Positions 1 to 5,071 are shown, counted from the first letter of the stretch. The stretch: DNA of 5,778 nt from Bifidobacteriaceae bacterium (GCA_031255075.1 JAIRTF010000096.1:1-5778), one strand, 5' to 3'. Numbers and translations: made by a program. Notes: generated by a model from the letters alone, not told the origin.

Positions 1-380
1 CGCAAAGCCTCCTCAACCCCGCCGCCGTAGGCCGCCGCCAAGCCGGCCTTACCCAACAGCACCCCGCCAAAGTAACGGGTCACCACCGCCAGAATGTCGG
101 TCACCGCGGCCCGCTGAAGGGCCTGCAACATTGGTGCCCCAGCCGTGCCCGCCGGTTCGCCGTCGTCATTGGAACGCTGGAGGGCGGCATCGGGCCCCAC
201 AATCATGGCGGTGGCGTGGTGACGAGCGGCGTGGTCCTGTTTGCGGACCTGGGCGATCAACTCCTTCGCGGCGTCCGCTTGCTCCAACGGGAACAACCGG
301 GTGATGAAGCGCGACTTCTTGATGGTCTGCTGGTGGGTCAAGGACTCAGCCAGGTAGCGCGGCTCCATGGGAAGAACCAT
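1..380 (-). CDS. YigZ/IMPACT family protein (UPF0029), 3' part outside window
   Basis: Reading the minus strand from ATG 380-378 gives 126 residues with no stop before the window edge, so the C-terminal part (usually a DUF1949 domain; whole proteins are about 200 residues) is missing. The UPF0029/IMPACT signatures are clear: an N-terminal KKSRFI at residues 21-26, ARHH at 52-55, SNDDGEPAGTAG at about 70-81, and TRYFGG at 101-106 followed by LGKAGL at 109-114. In bacteria the biochemical role is unsettled; eukaryotic IMPACT controls the kinase Gcn2, and E. coli YigZ has a known fold but no firm function. No Shine-Dalgarno sequence precedes ATG 380 or the in-frame ATG at 368 (residue 5), so the start is uncertain by four codons. 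The gene is divergent from pgsA. The family call is firm; the function is not. Confidence 0.93.
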   Translation of the reverse strand, partial: MVLPMEPRYLAESLTHQQTIKKSRFITRLFPLEQADAAKELIAQVRKQDHAARHHATAMIVGPDAALQRSNDDGEPAGTAGAPMLQALQRAAVTDILAVVTRYFGGVLLGKAGLAAAYGGGVEEAL

Positions 381-385
381 ATAGT
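380..385 (+). promoter_or_regulatory. Possible -10 element for the pgsA-merR run
   Basis: TATAGT differs from TATAAT at one base and fits the actinobacterial TAnnnT pattern. A start near 392 would give a leader of about 20 bases that includes the AGGAAG ribosome binding site at 397-402. No convincing -35 hexamer lies 16-18 bases upstream. The element overlaps the start codon of the divergent yigZ-like gene, so transcription of the two genes could interfere. This is inference only. Confidence 0.28.
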
Positions 386-411
386 CTGAAGGTGGAAGGA
401 AGTGCTCGTTT

Positions 412-1008
412 TTGACCGCTGCGACTGCAACCAGTGCGGACCGTGTGCTCACGGTCCCAAACCTGATTTCTCTGGTCAGGTTGCTATTGGTACCAACCTT
501 CGCCTTCCTGGTGATCAAGAGTTGGGATGTGGCCGCCATCACCGTCATGGCGGCGGCCGGCGTGACCGACTGGCTGGACGGCTACGCCGCCCGCAAACTG
601 AAACAGTATTCGCGCCTAGGCCAGCTGTTGGACCCCGCCGCCGACCGGTTGTTCATCTTGTCAACTGTGTTCTTGTTGGGCTGGCGGGAAATCATCCCCT
701 GGTGGCTGGTGGCGCTGCTGGCGGCCCGCGAAGCCGTCATGGGTATAGCCCTGCTGGTCCTCAAAGCCAAAGGTATTGGGCCGCCCAGCGTGGTGTTTGT
801 CGGCAAGGCCGCCACCTTCGCTTTGATGTACGCCTTCCCGTTGCTGTTGCTGTCCCACGTGTCACGTTGGGTGGCGAACTCAGCCTGGGTGCTGGGCTGG
901 TCATTCGCCATCTGGGGAGTGGTCCTCTACTGGGTGGCCGGGGTGGCCTACTGGATTGAGACCGTCCGTGCCCTGCGGCATGTCAAGGCCGGCCAGGAGC
1001 CTTCATGA
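412..1008 (+). CDS. pgsA: CDP-alcohol phosphatidyltransferase, PgsA2-like
   Basis: The 198-residue integral membrane enzyme carries the full CDP-alcohol phosphotransferase motif: D53-xx-D56-G57-xx-A60-R61-x8-G70-xxx-D74-xxx-D78. These residues bind CDP-diacylglycerol and divalent metal. About six hydrophobic segments follow the family pattern, at roughly 18-36, 40-52, 79-105, 107-118, 133-150 and 157-183. It should transfer a phosphatidyl group from CDP-diacylglycerol to an alcohol in the cytoplasmic membrane. The usual annotation is phosphatidylglycerophosphate synthase (glycerol 3-phosphate acceptor), but the mycobacterial homologue in this locus (Rv1822, PgsA2) is one of several paralogues, and cardiolipin synthesis is an alternative. 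The motif does not identify the acceptor. TTG 412 is chosen because AGGAAG lies at 397-402, nine bases upstream; the next alternative, GTG 445, lacks such a site. The stop overlaps the next start (ATGA), implying translational coupling. Confidence 0.93.
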   Translation: MTAATATSADRVLTVPNLISLVRLLLVPTFAFLVIKSWDVAAITVMAAAGVTDWLDGYAARKLKQYSRLGQLLDPAADRLFILSTVFLLGWREIIPWWLVALLAAREAVMGIALLVLKAKGIGPPSVVFVGKAATFALMYAFPLLLLSHVSRWVANSAWVLGWSFAIWGVVLYWVAGVAYWIETVRALRHVKAGQEPS

Positions 1009-1967
1009 GCGAGCAAGTCCCGCCCGGCTTGTCCTCCTCACCAGAACCTGAGCAGCCCTCCTCCGGGGCACCCGCATCACCGGGCGCGGCCACCGCGCCG
1101 TCCGCCCGTCAACGTTCAAGGCCCAAACGTCGTCCCGATGAGTCGATGACGCTGCTGACCGCTGTGACCGCCCGCCCGCTGGACGGCGGCTACGAGGAAG
1201 CGGCGCGCCGGCGGGCCGCCGGCGAGGAACCGAAATGGACTGGCCGGGTGGCGTTTGTGCTGTCGATGGCGCTGGTCTTGGGTTTGGCGGTGACCCTGGG
1301 TGTGCGGGACCTGACCGCCCCAGATGAGGCTGATCAGCGGGTCCGCCAGGGCCTGGAACGCAACGCCAGCGAATCCCAAGAACGGGTCGATGAACTTCGC
1401 GGACGCAACCGCGAACTGTCCACCGAGGTTGAGGCGCTGGCCAACCAGGCGCTGGCTTTGGCTGATCCGTCAGCCGCCGTCCAGGCCCGTAATCTGGCCA
1501 TCAGGGCCGGTTCCATGGCCGTCAGTGGCCCAGGGCTGAAAGTGGAGATCAGCCCCGACCAAGAAGCCATCGCCGCCGGCGATACCAACGCCCGGATCAC
1601 CGCCGGTGATCTGCGGGTGATTGTTTCCGCCCTGTGGGCCGGCGGAGCGGAGGCGGTCTCCATCAACTCGGTCCGGCTGTCCGCCAAGACATCGATCAGA
1701 GATGTGGGCGGCCAAATCCAAGTTGGCTTCCAACCGTTGGCCAGTCCGTTCGTGGTTGAGGCCATCGGTTCCCAAGACTCGTTGGAGTTGGCCTTGGCCA
1801 AAGGCCGGGCTGGCGACCGGATAGCGTTGCTGCGGGGTGTGTTGGGGGCCGATGTGCGCGTCAGGCGCGAAGGCGACCTGCGCCTTGAGCCCAGCACCGA
1901 AGTTGGCTCCCTAGATCACGCGCAGCCCGTACCAAAGGATGCGGTCAGCACCGCCCACCTCCAGTAG
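1005..1967 (+). CDS. DUF881 (YlxW/YlxX-like) single-pass membrane protein, first copy
   Basis: 320 residues, matching the Rv1823-type position in actinobacteria. Residues 1-45 are rich in Pro, Ser and Ala and probably disordered in the cytoplasm. A conserved segment follows at about 48-70 (MTLLTAVTARPLD, then a basic ARRR). One membrane helix lies at about 81-100, a charged coiled-coil at about 107-153, and the DUF881 domain at about 165-300 with SGPGLKV at 174-180, a GGAEAVSINSVR stretch at 213-224 and SPF at 247-249. The predicted topology is N-in with the DUF881 domain outside. The homologues YlxW and YlxX lie in the divIB-ylxW-ylxX-sbp-ftsA-ftsZ cluster of Bacillus, so a cell-envelope or division role is likely, but the activity is unknown. 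ATG 1005 overlaps the pgsA stop and has AGGAG at 995-999, five bases upstream. It is a distant paralogue of the gene at 2308. Confidence 0.92.
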   Translation: MSEQVPPGLSSSPEPEQPSSGAPASPGAATAPSARQRSRPKRRPDESMTLLTAVTARPLDGGYEEAARRRAAGEEPKWTGRVAFVLSMALVLGLAVTLGVRDLTAPDEADQRVRQGLERNASESQERVDELRGRNRELSTEVEALANQALALADPSAAVQARNLAIRAGSMAVSGPGLKVEISPDQEAIAAGDTNARITAGDLRVIVSALWAGGAEAVSINSVRLSAKTSIRDVGGQIQVGFQPLASPFVVEAIGSQDSLELALAKGRAGDRIALLRGVLGADVRVRREGDLRLEPSTEVGSLDHAQPVPKDAVSTAHLQ

Positions 1968-1978
1968 GCTCAGAAAAT

Positions 1979-2311
1979 ATGATCGCGTTGCTCGGCCTGG
2001 TGGCGGGAGTAGTCCTGGGGTTGGCCACCCAAATGGACGTGCCACCGGTGCTGGCGCCATATTTGCCAATCGCCGTGGTGGCCGCCTTGGACGCCCTGGC
2101 CGGCGCCGCCCGGGCGCTGCTGGACGGACTGTTCGATGACCGGGTCTTTGTGGTCTCATTCTTCTCAAACGTGCTGGTCGCAGCCACTTTGGTGTTCATT
2201 GGCGACCAGCTGGGAGTTGGTTCGCAGCTATCCACGGCGGTGCTCGTGGTGCTGGGTATCCGGATCTTCTCCAACGCCGCCGCCATTCGCCGGAAGCTGT
2301 TCAGCGCATGA
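1979..2311 (+). CDS. sbp: Small basic protein Sbp (DUF1290) integral membrane protein
   Basis: 110 residues, the usual length for the family. Four hydrophobic stretches are visible at about 2-18, 28-47, 57-76 and 84-94. Highly conserved family segments include APYLPIAVVAALDA at 26-39, FDDRVFVVSFFSN at 52-64, GDQLGVGSQLSTA at 75-87 and the basic C-terminal tail GIRIFSNAAAIRRKLF at 93-108. Sbp lies just upstream of ftsA-ftsZ in Bacillus and between two DUF881 genes in actinobacteria; its molecular function has not been established. The start at ATG 1979 is eleven bases after the previous stop and has only a weak TAGG (1965-1968) as a ribosome binding site, so translation probably depends on ribosomes finishing the gene upstream. 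Its stop overlaps the next start (ATGA). That it always accompanies DUF881 genes suggests a shared membrane complex; this is inference. Confidence 0.95.
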   Translation: MIALLGLVAGVVLGLATQMDVPPVLAPYLPIAVVAALDALAGAARALLDGLFDDRVFVVSFFSNVLVAATLVFIGDQLGVGSQLSTAVLVVLGIRIFSNAAAIRRKLFSA

Positions 2312-3123
2312 GCGCCGAGGGCCCGGCGGATAGCTCTGCTCCGCCCCCCACCGAAAGTCCAAAGACGCCGCCGCGCCGGTCCGGCGCCCAGCCGGTGGAG
2401 CACGGCTCGGCCGCCTGGCGCCGCCTTGGCCGGGCCCTATCCCCCAAGCTGTCCAAAGCCCAGATCACCGCCGGATTGTTGTGCATGCTGTTGGGTTTCG
2501 CCGCTGTTGCCCAGGTGCGCCAGGTAGGCAAAGCCGATTTCTCTGAGCTCCCCCAAGATCGACTGGTCGAACTGCTGGGCCGGTTGGATGTCCAAGCCGA
2601 CCAGTTGATTGAGGAAAACCGCGAGCTGGAACGCGAACGCGACCGTCTGGCCTCTGACCAAACCAATGAGGCGGCCGCCATCGAAGCCGCCCAGAAGCGG
2701 GCCGAAGTTCAAGGCATCCTGGCCGGCACCCTGCCGGCCGAAGGCCCAGGCATTGAACTGACCGTCACCGACCCTTCCGGCAAACTGACCGGTGCCCTGG
2801 CGTACACCCTGGTAGATGAGTTGCGCAACGCCGGAGCCGAAGCCATCTCCCTGGGTTCGATTCGGATCACCGGTTCCTCTTACTTCCTTGACCCGGAAGA
2901 TGGCCAAGGCGTGGTGGTGGACGGAATCTTGGCTGACTCGCCGTACGTGTGGCGCGCCATCGGCCAGCCCTCTACCTTGGAGACGGCGCTGCGGATGCCG
3001 GGCGGGGTGCTGGCTGAGATCAAGGCGCAGGGCGGGTCTTGGACGTTGCAGGCCCGCGACCGGCTCGAAATCGAGGCCATTAAAATTCTGCCCCCACCGG
3101 AGTATGCGGCGGCTGTAGAGTGA
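2308..3123 (+). CDS. DUF881 (YlxW/YlxX-like) single-pass membrane protein, second copy
   Basis: 271 residues, in the Rv1825-type position. A Pro/Ser-rich cytoplasmic tail (1-45) precedes one membrane helix at about 52-69, a Glu/Arg-rich coiled-coil at about 83-135 and the DUF881 domain at about 136-260. Shared features with the first copy are AEGPGIEL at 144-151, the NAGAEAISLGSIR stretch at 174-186, SPYVWRAIG at 211-219 and TLETAL at 223-228. It carries SSYFLDPEDGQG at 190-201, where the first copy reads differently. The N-terminal conserved MTLLTAV segment of the first copy is absent. The domain is expected outside the membrane. ATG 2308 overlaps the sbp stop; GGAAG at 2292-2296 is a poor, distant ribosome binding site, so coupling is likely. 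The biochemical role is unknown; the neighbourhood points to the division or elongation machinery. Confidence 0.92.
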   Translation: MSAEGPADSSAPPPTESPKTPPRRSGAQPVEHGSAAWRRLGRALSPKLSKAQITAGLLCMLLGFAAVAQVRQVGKADFSELPQDRLVELLGRLDVQADQLIEENRELERERDRLASDQTNEAAAIEAAQKRAEVQGILAGTLPAEGPGIELTVTDPSGKLTGALAYTLVDELRNAGAEAISLGSIRITGSSYFLDPEDGQGVVVDGILADSPYVWRAIGQPSTLETALRMPGGVLAEIKAQGGSWTLQARDRLEIEAIKILPPPEYAAAVE

Positions 3124-3151
3124 GCATAGGTATTGTCATGAAAACAGGGGA

Positions 3152-3159
3152 GAGGTGAT
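3152..3159 (+). promoter_or_regulatory. Strong ribosome binding site that sets the garA start
   Basis: GAGGTGAT is an eight-base match to the extended anti-Shine-Dalgarno complement. It overlaps the in-frame GTG at 3155, so that GTG cannot be the start. It stands eight bases (from the GAGG core) before GTG 3164, which is therefore preferred. Confidence 0.75.
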
Positions 3160-3163
3160 TGGC

Positions 3164-3607
3164 GTGGTGCCGGATACGTCGGCAAGTTATGGACCTGATT
3201 CGACCCAGGCAATTGGAGGCCTGGCGGAATTTGAACCGGACGCCCCGTTCGGCGAAGGCCTCAGCCCTCAAGCCAAGGCCGCCATCGAAGCGTTGCCGCC
3301 CACCTCAGCCCTGTTGGTGGTCCAGCGCGGGCCCAATGCCGGTTCCAGGTTCCTGCTGGACGCTGAAGTCACCACCGCCGGCCGGTCCACCAAATCTGAC
3401 ATCTTCCTTGACGATGTGACCGTCTCCCGCCGGCATGCCACCTTTGAACGCCAGGGTGCGGACTTCCAGGTCCGGGACGCCGGTTCTTTGAACGGCACCT
3501 ACGTCAACCGGGAACGGGTTGATGAGGCCTCACTCAAGGCCGATGACGAAGTCCAGATCGGCAAGTACCGCCTGACCTTCCACCCCTCGCCGCATCGTCC
3601 CGCATGA
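3164..3607 (+). CDS. garA: FHA-domain protein, GarA/OdhI-type metabolic switch
   Basis: 147 residues from GTG 3164. The C-terminal FHA domain at about 49-139 is closely GarA-like: SALLVVQRGPNAGSRFLLD at 48-66, G73-R74, the SDIFLDDVTVSRRHA block at 78-92 with S88-R89-x-H91, and GSLNGTYVNRE at 107-117 with N110, then DEVQIGKYRL at 128-137. These are the phosphothreonine-binding residues. Family members inhibit the E1 part of 2-oxoglutarate dehydrogenase and tune glutamate metabolism when unphosphorylated. PknB or PknG phosphorylation of an N-terminal threonine pair folds the tail onto the FHA domain and switches it off. The tail here has D12-S13-T14-Q15-A16-I17 where the usual site is E-T-T-S-V-F. 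In mycobacteria gcvH precedes this gene; here it follows the second DUF881 gene by 40 bases. GTG 3167 is an alternative start. Its stop overlaps the next ATG. Confidence 0.93.
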   Translation: MVPDTSASYGPDSTQAIGGLAEFEPDAPFGEGLSPQAKAAIEALPPTSALLVVQRGPNAGSRFLLDAEVTTAGRSTKSDIFLDDVTVSRRHATFERQGADFQVRDAGSLNGTYVNRERVDEASLKADDEVQIGKYRLTFHPSPHRPA

Positions 3608-4281
3608 GCGCCGCAGAACCAGCCCCCGCCTGGTCCAGCGGGCCGGCCCGGCGTGGGTCCTATTCGATCTCCGCGGTGCTGGAGTTGCTGCGCCCAGAGT
3701 TCCCCACTTTGACCATCTCCAAGTTGCGCTACTTGGAGGATCAGGGGCTGATTGCGCCGCAGCGGACCGCCTCCGGCTACCGGCGCTACTCCGAAGATGA
3801 CGTTGACCGGGTGGCCTGGGTGTTGGTACAGCAACGGGATAACTTCTTGCCGTTGAAAGTGATCCGGGCCCGGCTGGCGGCCATTGACGCGGCCGGCGGG
3901 ACCGGTCTGACGGCTGTGCGCCGCCCCCGTTCAGCCCGGCTGGATGCGGAGGACGTGGCCACTGTCACCGGCCAAGACGCCGGTTTGGTGGAAGCCGTGG
4001 CTGAGGCCGCCGGAGTGCCGGTCAGGTCAGCTGATGCGGCCCTGATCCAAGCCGTCGAAGCGGTGGCAGACCTGGCCAATTTTGGCTTGGAGCTGCGGCA
4101 TTTGCGGCCGGTGTTTCAATCGGTGGCCAGGCAGGCAGACCTGGTGGAGTTGGCCACCCATGCTGTTCAGGGGCGCGGTTCGGCGGCGGCCGAACGGGCG
4201 GCGGCTGCGGCGGCAGAGTGCGCCGACGCTTTGGCCCGGCTCGATGCCGCGTTGTTGCGCTTGAAGGTGGCTCATCCATGA
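3604..4281 (+). CDS. ftsR: MerR-family transcriptional regulator, FtsR-type
   Basis: 225 residues. The winged helix-turn-helix lies at about 20-92: YSISAVLELLRPEFP, then TISKLRYLEDQGLI at 37-50, the SGYRRYSEDDVDRV wing at 57-70 and FLPLKVIRARL at 81-91. This pattern is that of Rv1828/FtsR, which follows garA in most actinobacteria. In Corynebacterium glutamicum FtsR activates ftsZ, and the mycobacterial protein can replace it. The rest, about 110-225, is an Ala-rich helical region with no cysteine or other obvious ligand site (one Cys, C206), so a metal or redox sensor role is not suggested. There is no ribosome binding site before ATG 3604, which overlaps the garA stop (ATGA); translation is probably coupled. 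The family call is strong; the ftsZ target in this organism is inferred. Confidence 0.92.
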   Translation: MSAAEPAPAWSSGPARRGSYSISAVLELLRPEFPTLTISKLRYLEDQGLIAPQRTASGYRRYSEDDVDRVAWVLVQQRDNFLPLKVIRARLAAIDAAGGTGLTAVRRPRSARLDAEDVATVTGQDAGLVEAVAEAAGVPVRSADAALIQAVEAVADLANFGLELRHLRPVFQSVARQADLVELATHAVQGRGSAAAERAAAAAAECADALARLDAALLRLKVAHP

Positions 4282-4412
4282 CCACCCGAGGGCTCAACTT
4301 CAACTTGAGGTTTATGCTCTCGGCGCGGCGTGGCGCGTTGACCCGCCGCCATTGCCGGCATAGCGTCGAACTGTCATGGCACCCAACACCAGGTAGCTTG
4401 AAACCAAGCTGA
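4278..4412 (+). CDS. Doubtful 44-residue ORF coupled to ftsR
   Basis: ATG 4278 overlaps the ftsR stop in the same ATGA arrangement seen three times upstream, and GAAGGTGG at 4263-4270 is a passable ribosome binding site seven bases away. The product is 44 residues, Arg- and His-rich in the middle (SARRGALTRRHCRH) and resembles nothing I know. It does not look like the start of the DUF151 nuclease that occupies this place in mycobacteria. It runs through the operator, the candidate promoter and the first arm of the hairpin, which argues that the region is regulatory rather than coding. Most likely a chance frame. Confidence 0.15.
   Translation: MTTRGLNFNLRFMLSARRGALTRRHCRHSVELSWHPTPGSLKPS
4296..4312 (+). 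promoter_or_regulatory. Candidate MerR-family operator (17-base dyad)
   Basis: The sequence AACTTCAACTTGAGGTT is an inverted repeat centred on base 4304: AAC-n-TCAA-n-TTGA-n-GTT, with seven of eight pairs matching. The length, odd centre and TCAA/TTGA half-sites resemble operators of MerR regulators, such as the CCTCAAG half-site of SoxR. It is followed at once by TATGCT (4313-4318), a possible -10, so it would occupy the spacer of a promoter, as MerR operators do; no good -35 is visible for that promoter. It lies 26 bases upstream of the TTGACC box of the next candidate promoter. The natural ligands would be the flanking FtsR-type or ResR-type proteins, but which one is unknown. Confidence 0.55.
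4338..4366 (+). promoter_or_regulatory. Candidate sigma-A promoter for the second merR gene
   Basis: TTGACC (4338-4343) and TAGCGT (4361-4366) are separated by exactly 17 bases; the -10 fits TAnnnT. Transcription would begin near 4373 and give a leader of about 67 bases. The spacer ends in the perfect eight-base palindrome TGCCGGCA (4353-4360). It would give the ResR-type gene its own expression independent of the upstream run. Confidence 0.5.
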
Positions 4413-4414
4413 CC
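4392..4414 (+). promoter_or_regulatory. Leader hairpin / dyad upstream of the second merR gene
   Basis: AGCTTG (4395-4400), loop AAAC, CAAGCT (4405-4410) form a perfect six-base stem; GGT (4392-4394) and ACC (4412-4414) extend it to nine pairs with a single bulged G at 4411. It lies 12 bases before the ribosome binding site and inside the predicted leader. There is no T-tract, so a terminator is unlikely; it may be an mRNA structure or a second protein-binding dyad. Confidence 0.4.
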
Positions 4415-4426
4415 GAAAGCCAAACC

Positions 4427-4434
4427 GGAGGTGA
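4427..4434 (+). promoter_or_regulatory. Strong ribosome binding site that sets the resR-like start
   Basis: GGAGGTGA is an eight-base match to the Shine-Dalgarno consensus, with eight bases between GGAGG and ATG 4440. The in-frame GTG at 4431 lies inside this site and so is not the start. Confidence 0.85.
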
Positions 4435-4439
4435 GTTCT

Positions 4440-4997
4440 ATGGCCCAGGACAACCAGGGGCCCACATCGGAACAGGGCCTGCTGTTTGGCGGCCGCGTCA
4501 CCGACGAAGCCATCGGTTTCCGTGGCCCCACCGCCTGCCGCGCCGCCGGCATCACCTACCGGCAACTGGACTACTGGGCCCGGACCGGGTTGGTAGAACC
4601 CTCCGTCAGGCCCGCCACCGGTTCAGGCACCCAACGTCTCTACAACTTCCGGGACATCCTGGTGCTAAAGATCGTAAAACGCCTCCTGGACACCGGAGTC
4701 TCCCTATCCCAGATCCGCACCGCCGTGCGCCACTTGCGCGAACGCGGCGTTGACGACCTGGCCACCGTCACCCTCATGTCCGATGGCGCCTCCGTCTACG
4801 AATGCACCAACGCCGATGAGGTGTTTGACCTGGTCCAAGGCGGTCAAGGGGTGTTCGGCATAGCCGTCTCCAGGGTCTGGCGAGAGGTCGAGGGAAGCCT
4901 CGCCGAACTACCCTCAGAACGGTCTGCCACCACTTCACAAGCGGCCGCCCCAGTCGATGAACTGGCCGCCCGCAGGCTGGCCAGAAGGGTCTCCTAA
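4440..4997 (+). CDS. MerR-family transcriptional regulator, Rv1830/ResR-type
   Basis: 185 residues from ATG 4440. After a short tail with QGLLF at 12-16, the MerR DNA-binding region spans about 26-100: GFRGPTACRAAGITYRQLDYWARTGLV at 26-52, the SGTQRLYNFRDILVLKIVKRLLDTGVSL block at 62-89 and IRTAVRHLRERGV at 92-104. A small conserved C-terminal region follows with LMSDGASVYECTNADEVFDLVQGGQGVFGIAVS at about 112-144, and then a variable tail ending in Arg-rich residues. This matches Rv1830 of M. tuberculosis almost block by block; that gene, resR, is linked to growth control and antibiotic resilience. It is usually separated from the FtsR gene by a DUF151 nuclease gene, which is absent here. The own promoter, operator and leader upstream suggest separate control, possibly autoregulation. 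C33 and C122 are the only cysteines, giving no clear metal site. Confidence 0.93.
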   Translation: MAQDNQGPTSEQGLLFGGRVTDEAIGFRGPTACRAAGITYRQLDYWARTGLVEPSVRPATGSGTQRLYNFRDILVLKIVKRLLDTGVSLSQIRTAVRHLRERGVDDLATVTLMSDGASVYECTNADEVFDLVQGGQGVFGIAVSRVWREVEGSLAELPSERSATTSQAAAPVDELAARRLARRVS

Positions 4998-4999
4998 GT

Positions 5000-5014
5000 A
5001 GCCGCGCAGCGGTT
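5000..5014 (+). terminator. Weak GC-rich hairpin after the resR-like stop
   Basis: Bases 5000-5005 pair with 5009-5014 around the loop GCA, giving six pairs including one G-T. It begins three bases after the TAA stop. No run of T follows, so termination would have to be of the T-poor type proposed for some actinobacteria. Nothing better is seen in the 81-base gap. Confidence 0.2.
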
Positions 5015-5065
5015 CGCAGTTTGAGACTTGGGTCACCATTCGCCCGCCGGGCCAAGGGGGGCTCA

Positions 5066-5071
5066 TAGCCT
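5066..5071 (+). promoter_or_regulatory. Possible -10 element for a leaderless MFS transcript
   Basis: TAGCCT fits TAnnnT and ends seven bases before GTG 5079, the distance at which the first base of the GTG would be the transcription start. There is no ribosome binding site within 15 bases of the GTG (the G-run at 5056-5061 is too far). No clear -35 is seen. Confidence 0.3.

Noticed and set aside
402..959. 185-codon frame overlapping pgsA in another frame
   Set aside because: pgsA has the complete catalytic motif; the alternative product is Gly/Arg-rich and resembles no family.
1334..1897. 187-codon minus-strand frame inside the first DUF881 gene
   Set aside because: It is fully covered by a well-supported plus-strand gene, and the product is Ser/Arg/Pro/Ala-rich with no domain.
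3131..3136. TATTGT as a -10 element for garA
   Set aside because: It fits TAnnnT but has no -35 at 16-18 bases upstream; the gap is only 40 bases in a co-directional run.
3138..3158. Six-codon ORF (MKTGER) before garA
   Set aside because: It has no ribosome binding site of its own and ends in the garA ribosome binding site; too short to distinguish from chance.
4022..4555. 177-codon minus-strand frame spanning ftsR, the regulatory gap and the resR-like gene
   Set aside because: It is antisense to two clear MerR genes and to the operator/promoter region, and is Pro/Arg-rich without a domain.
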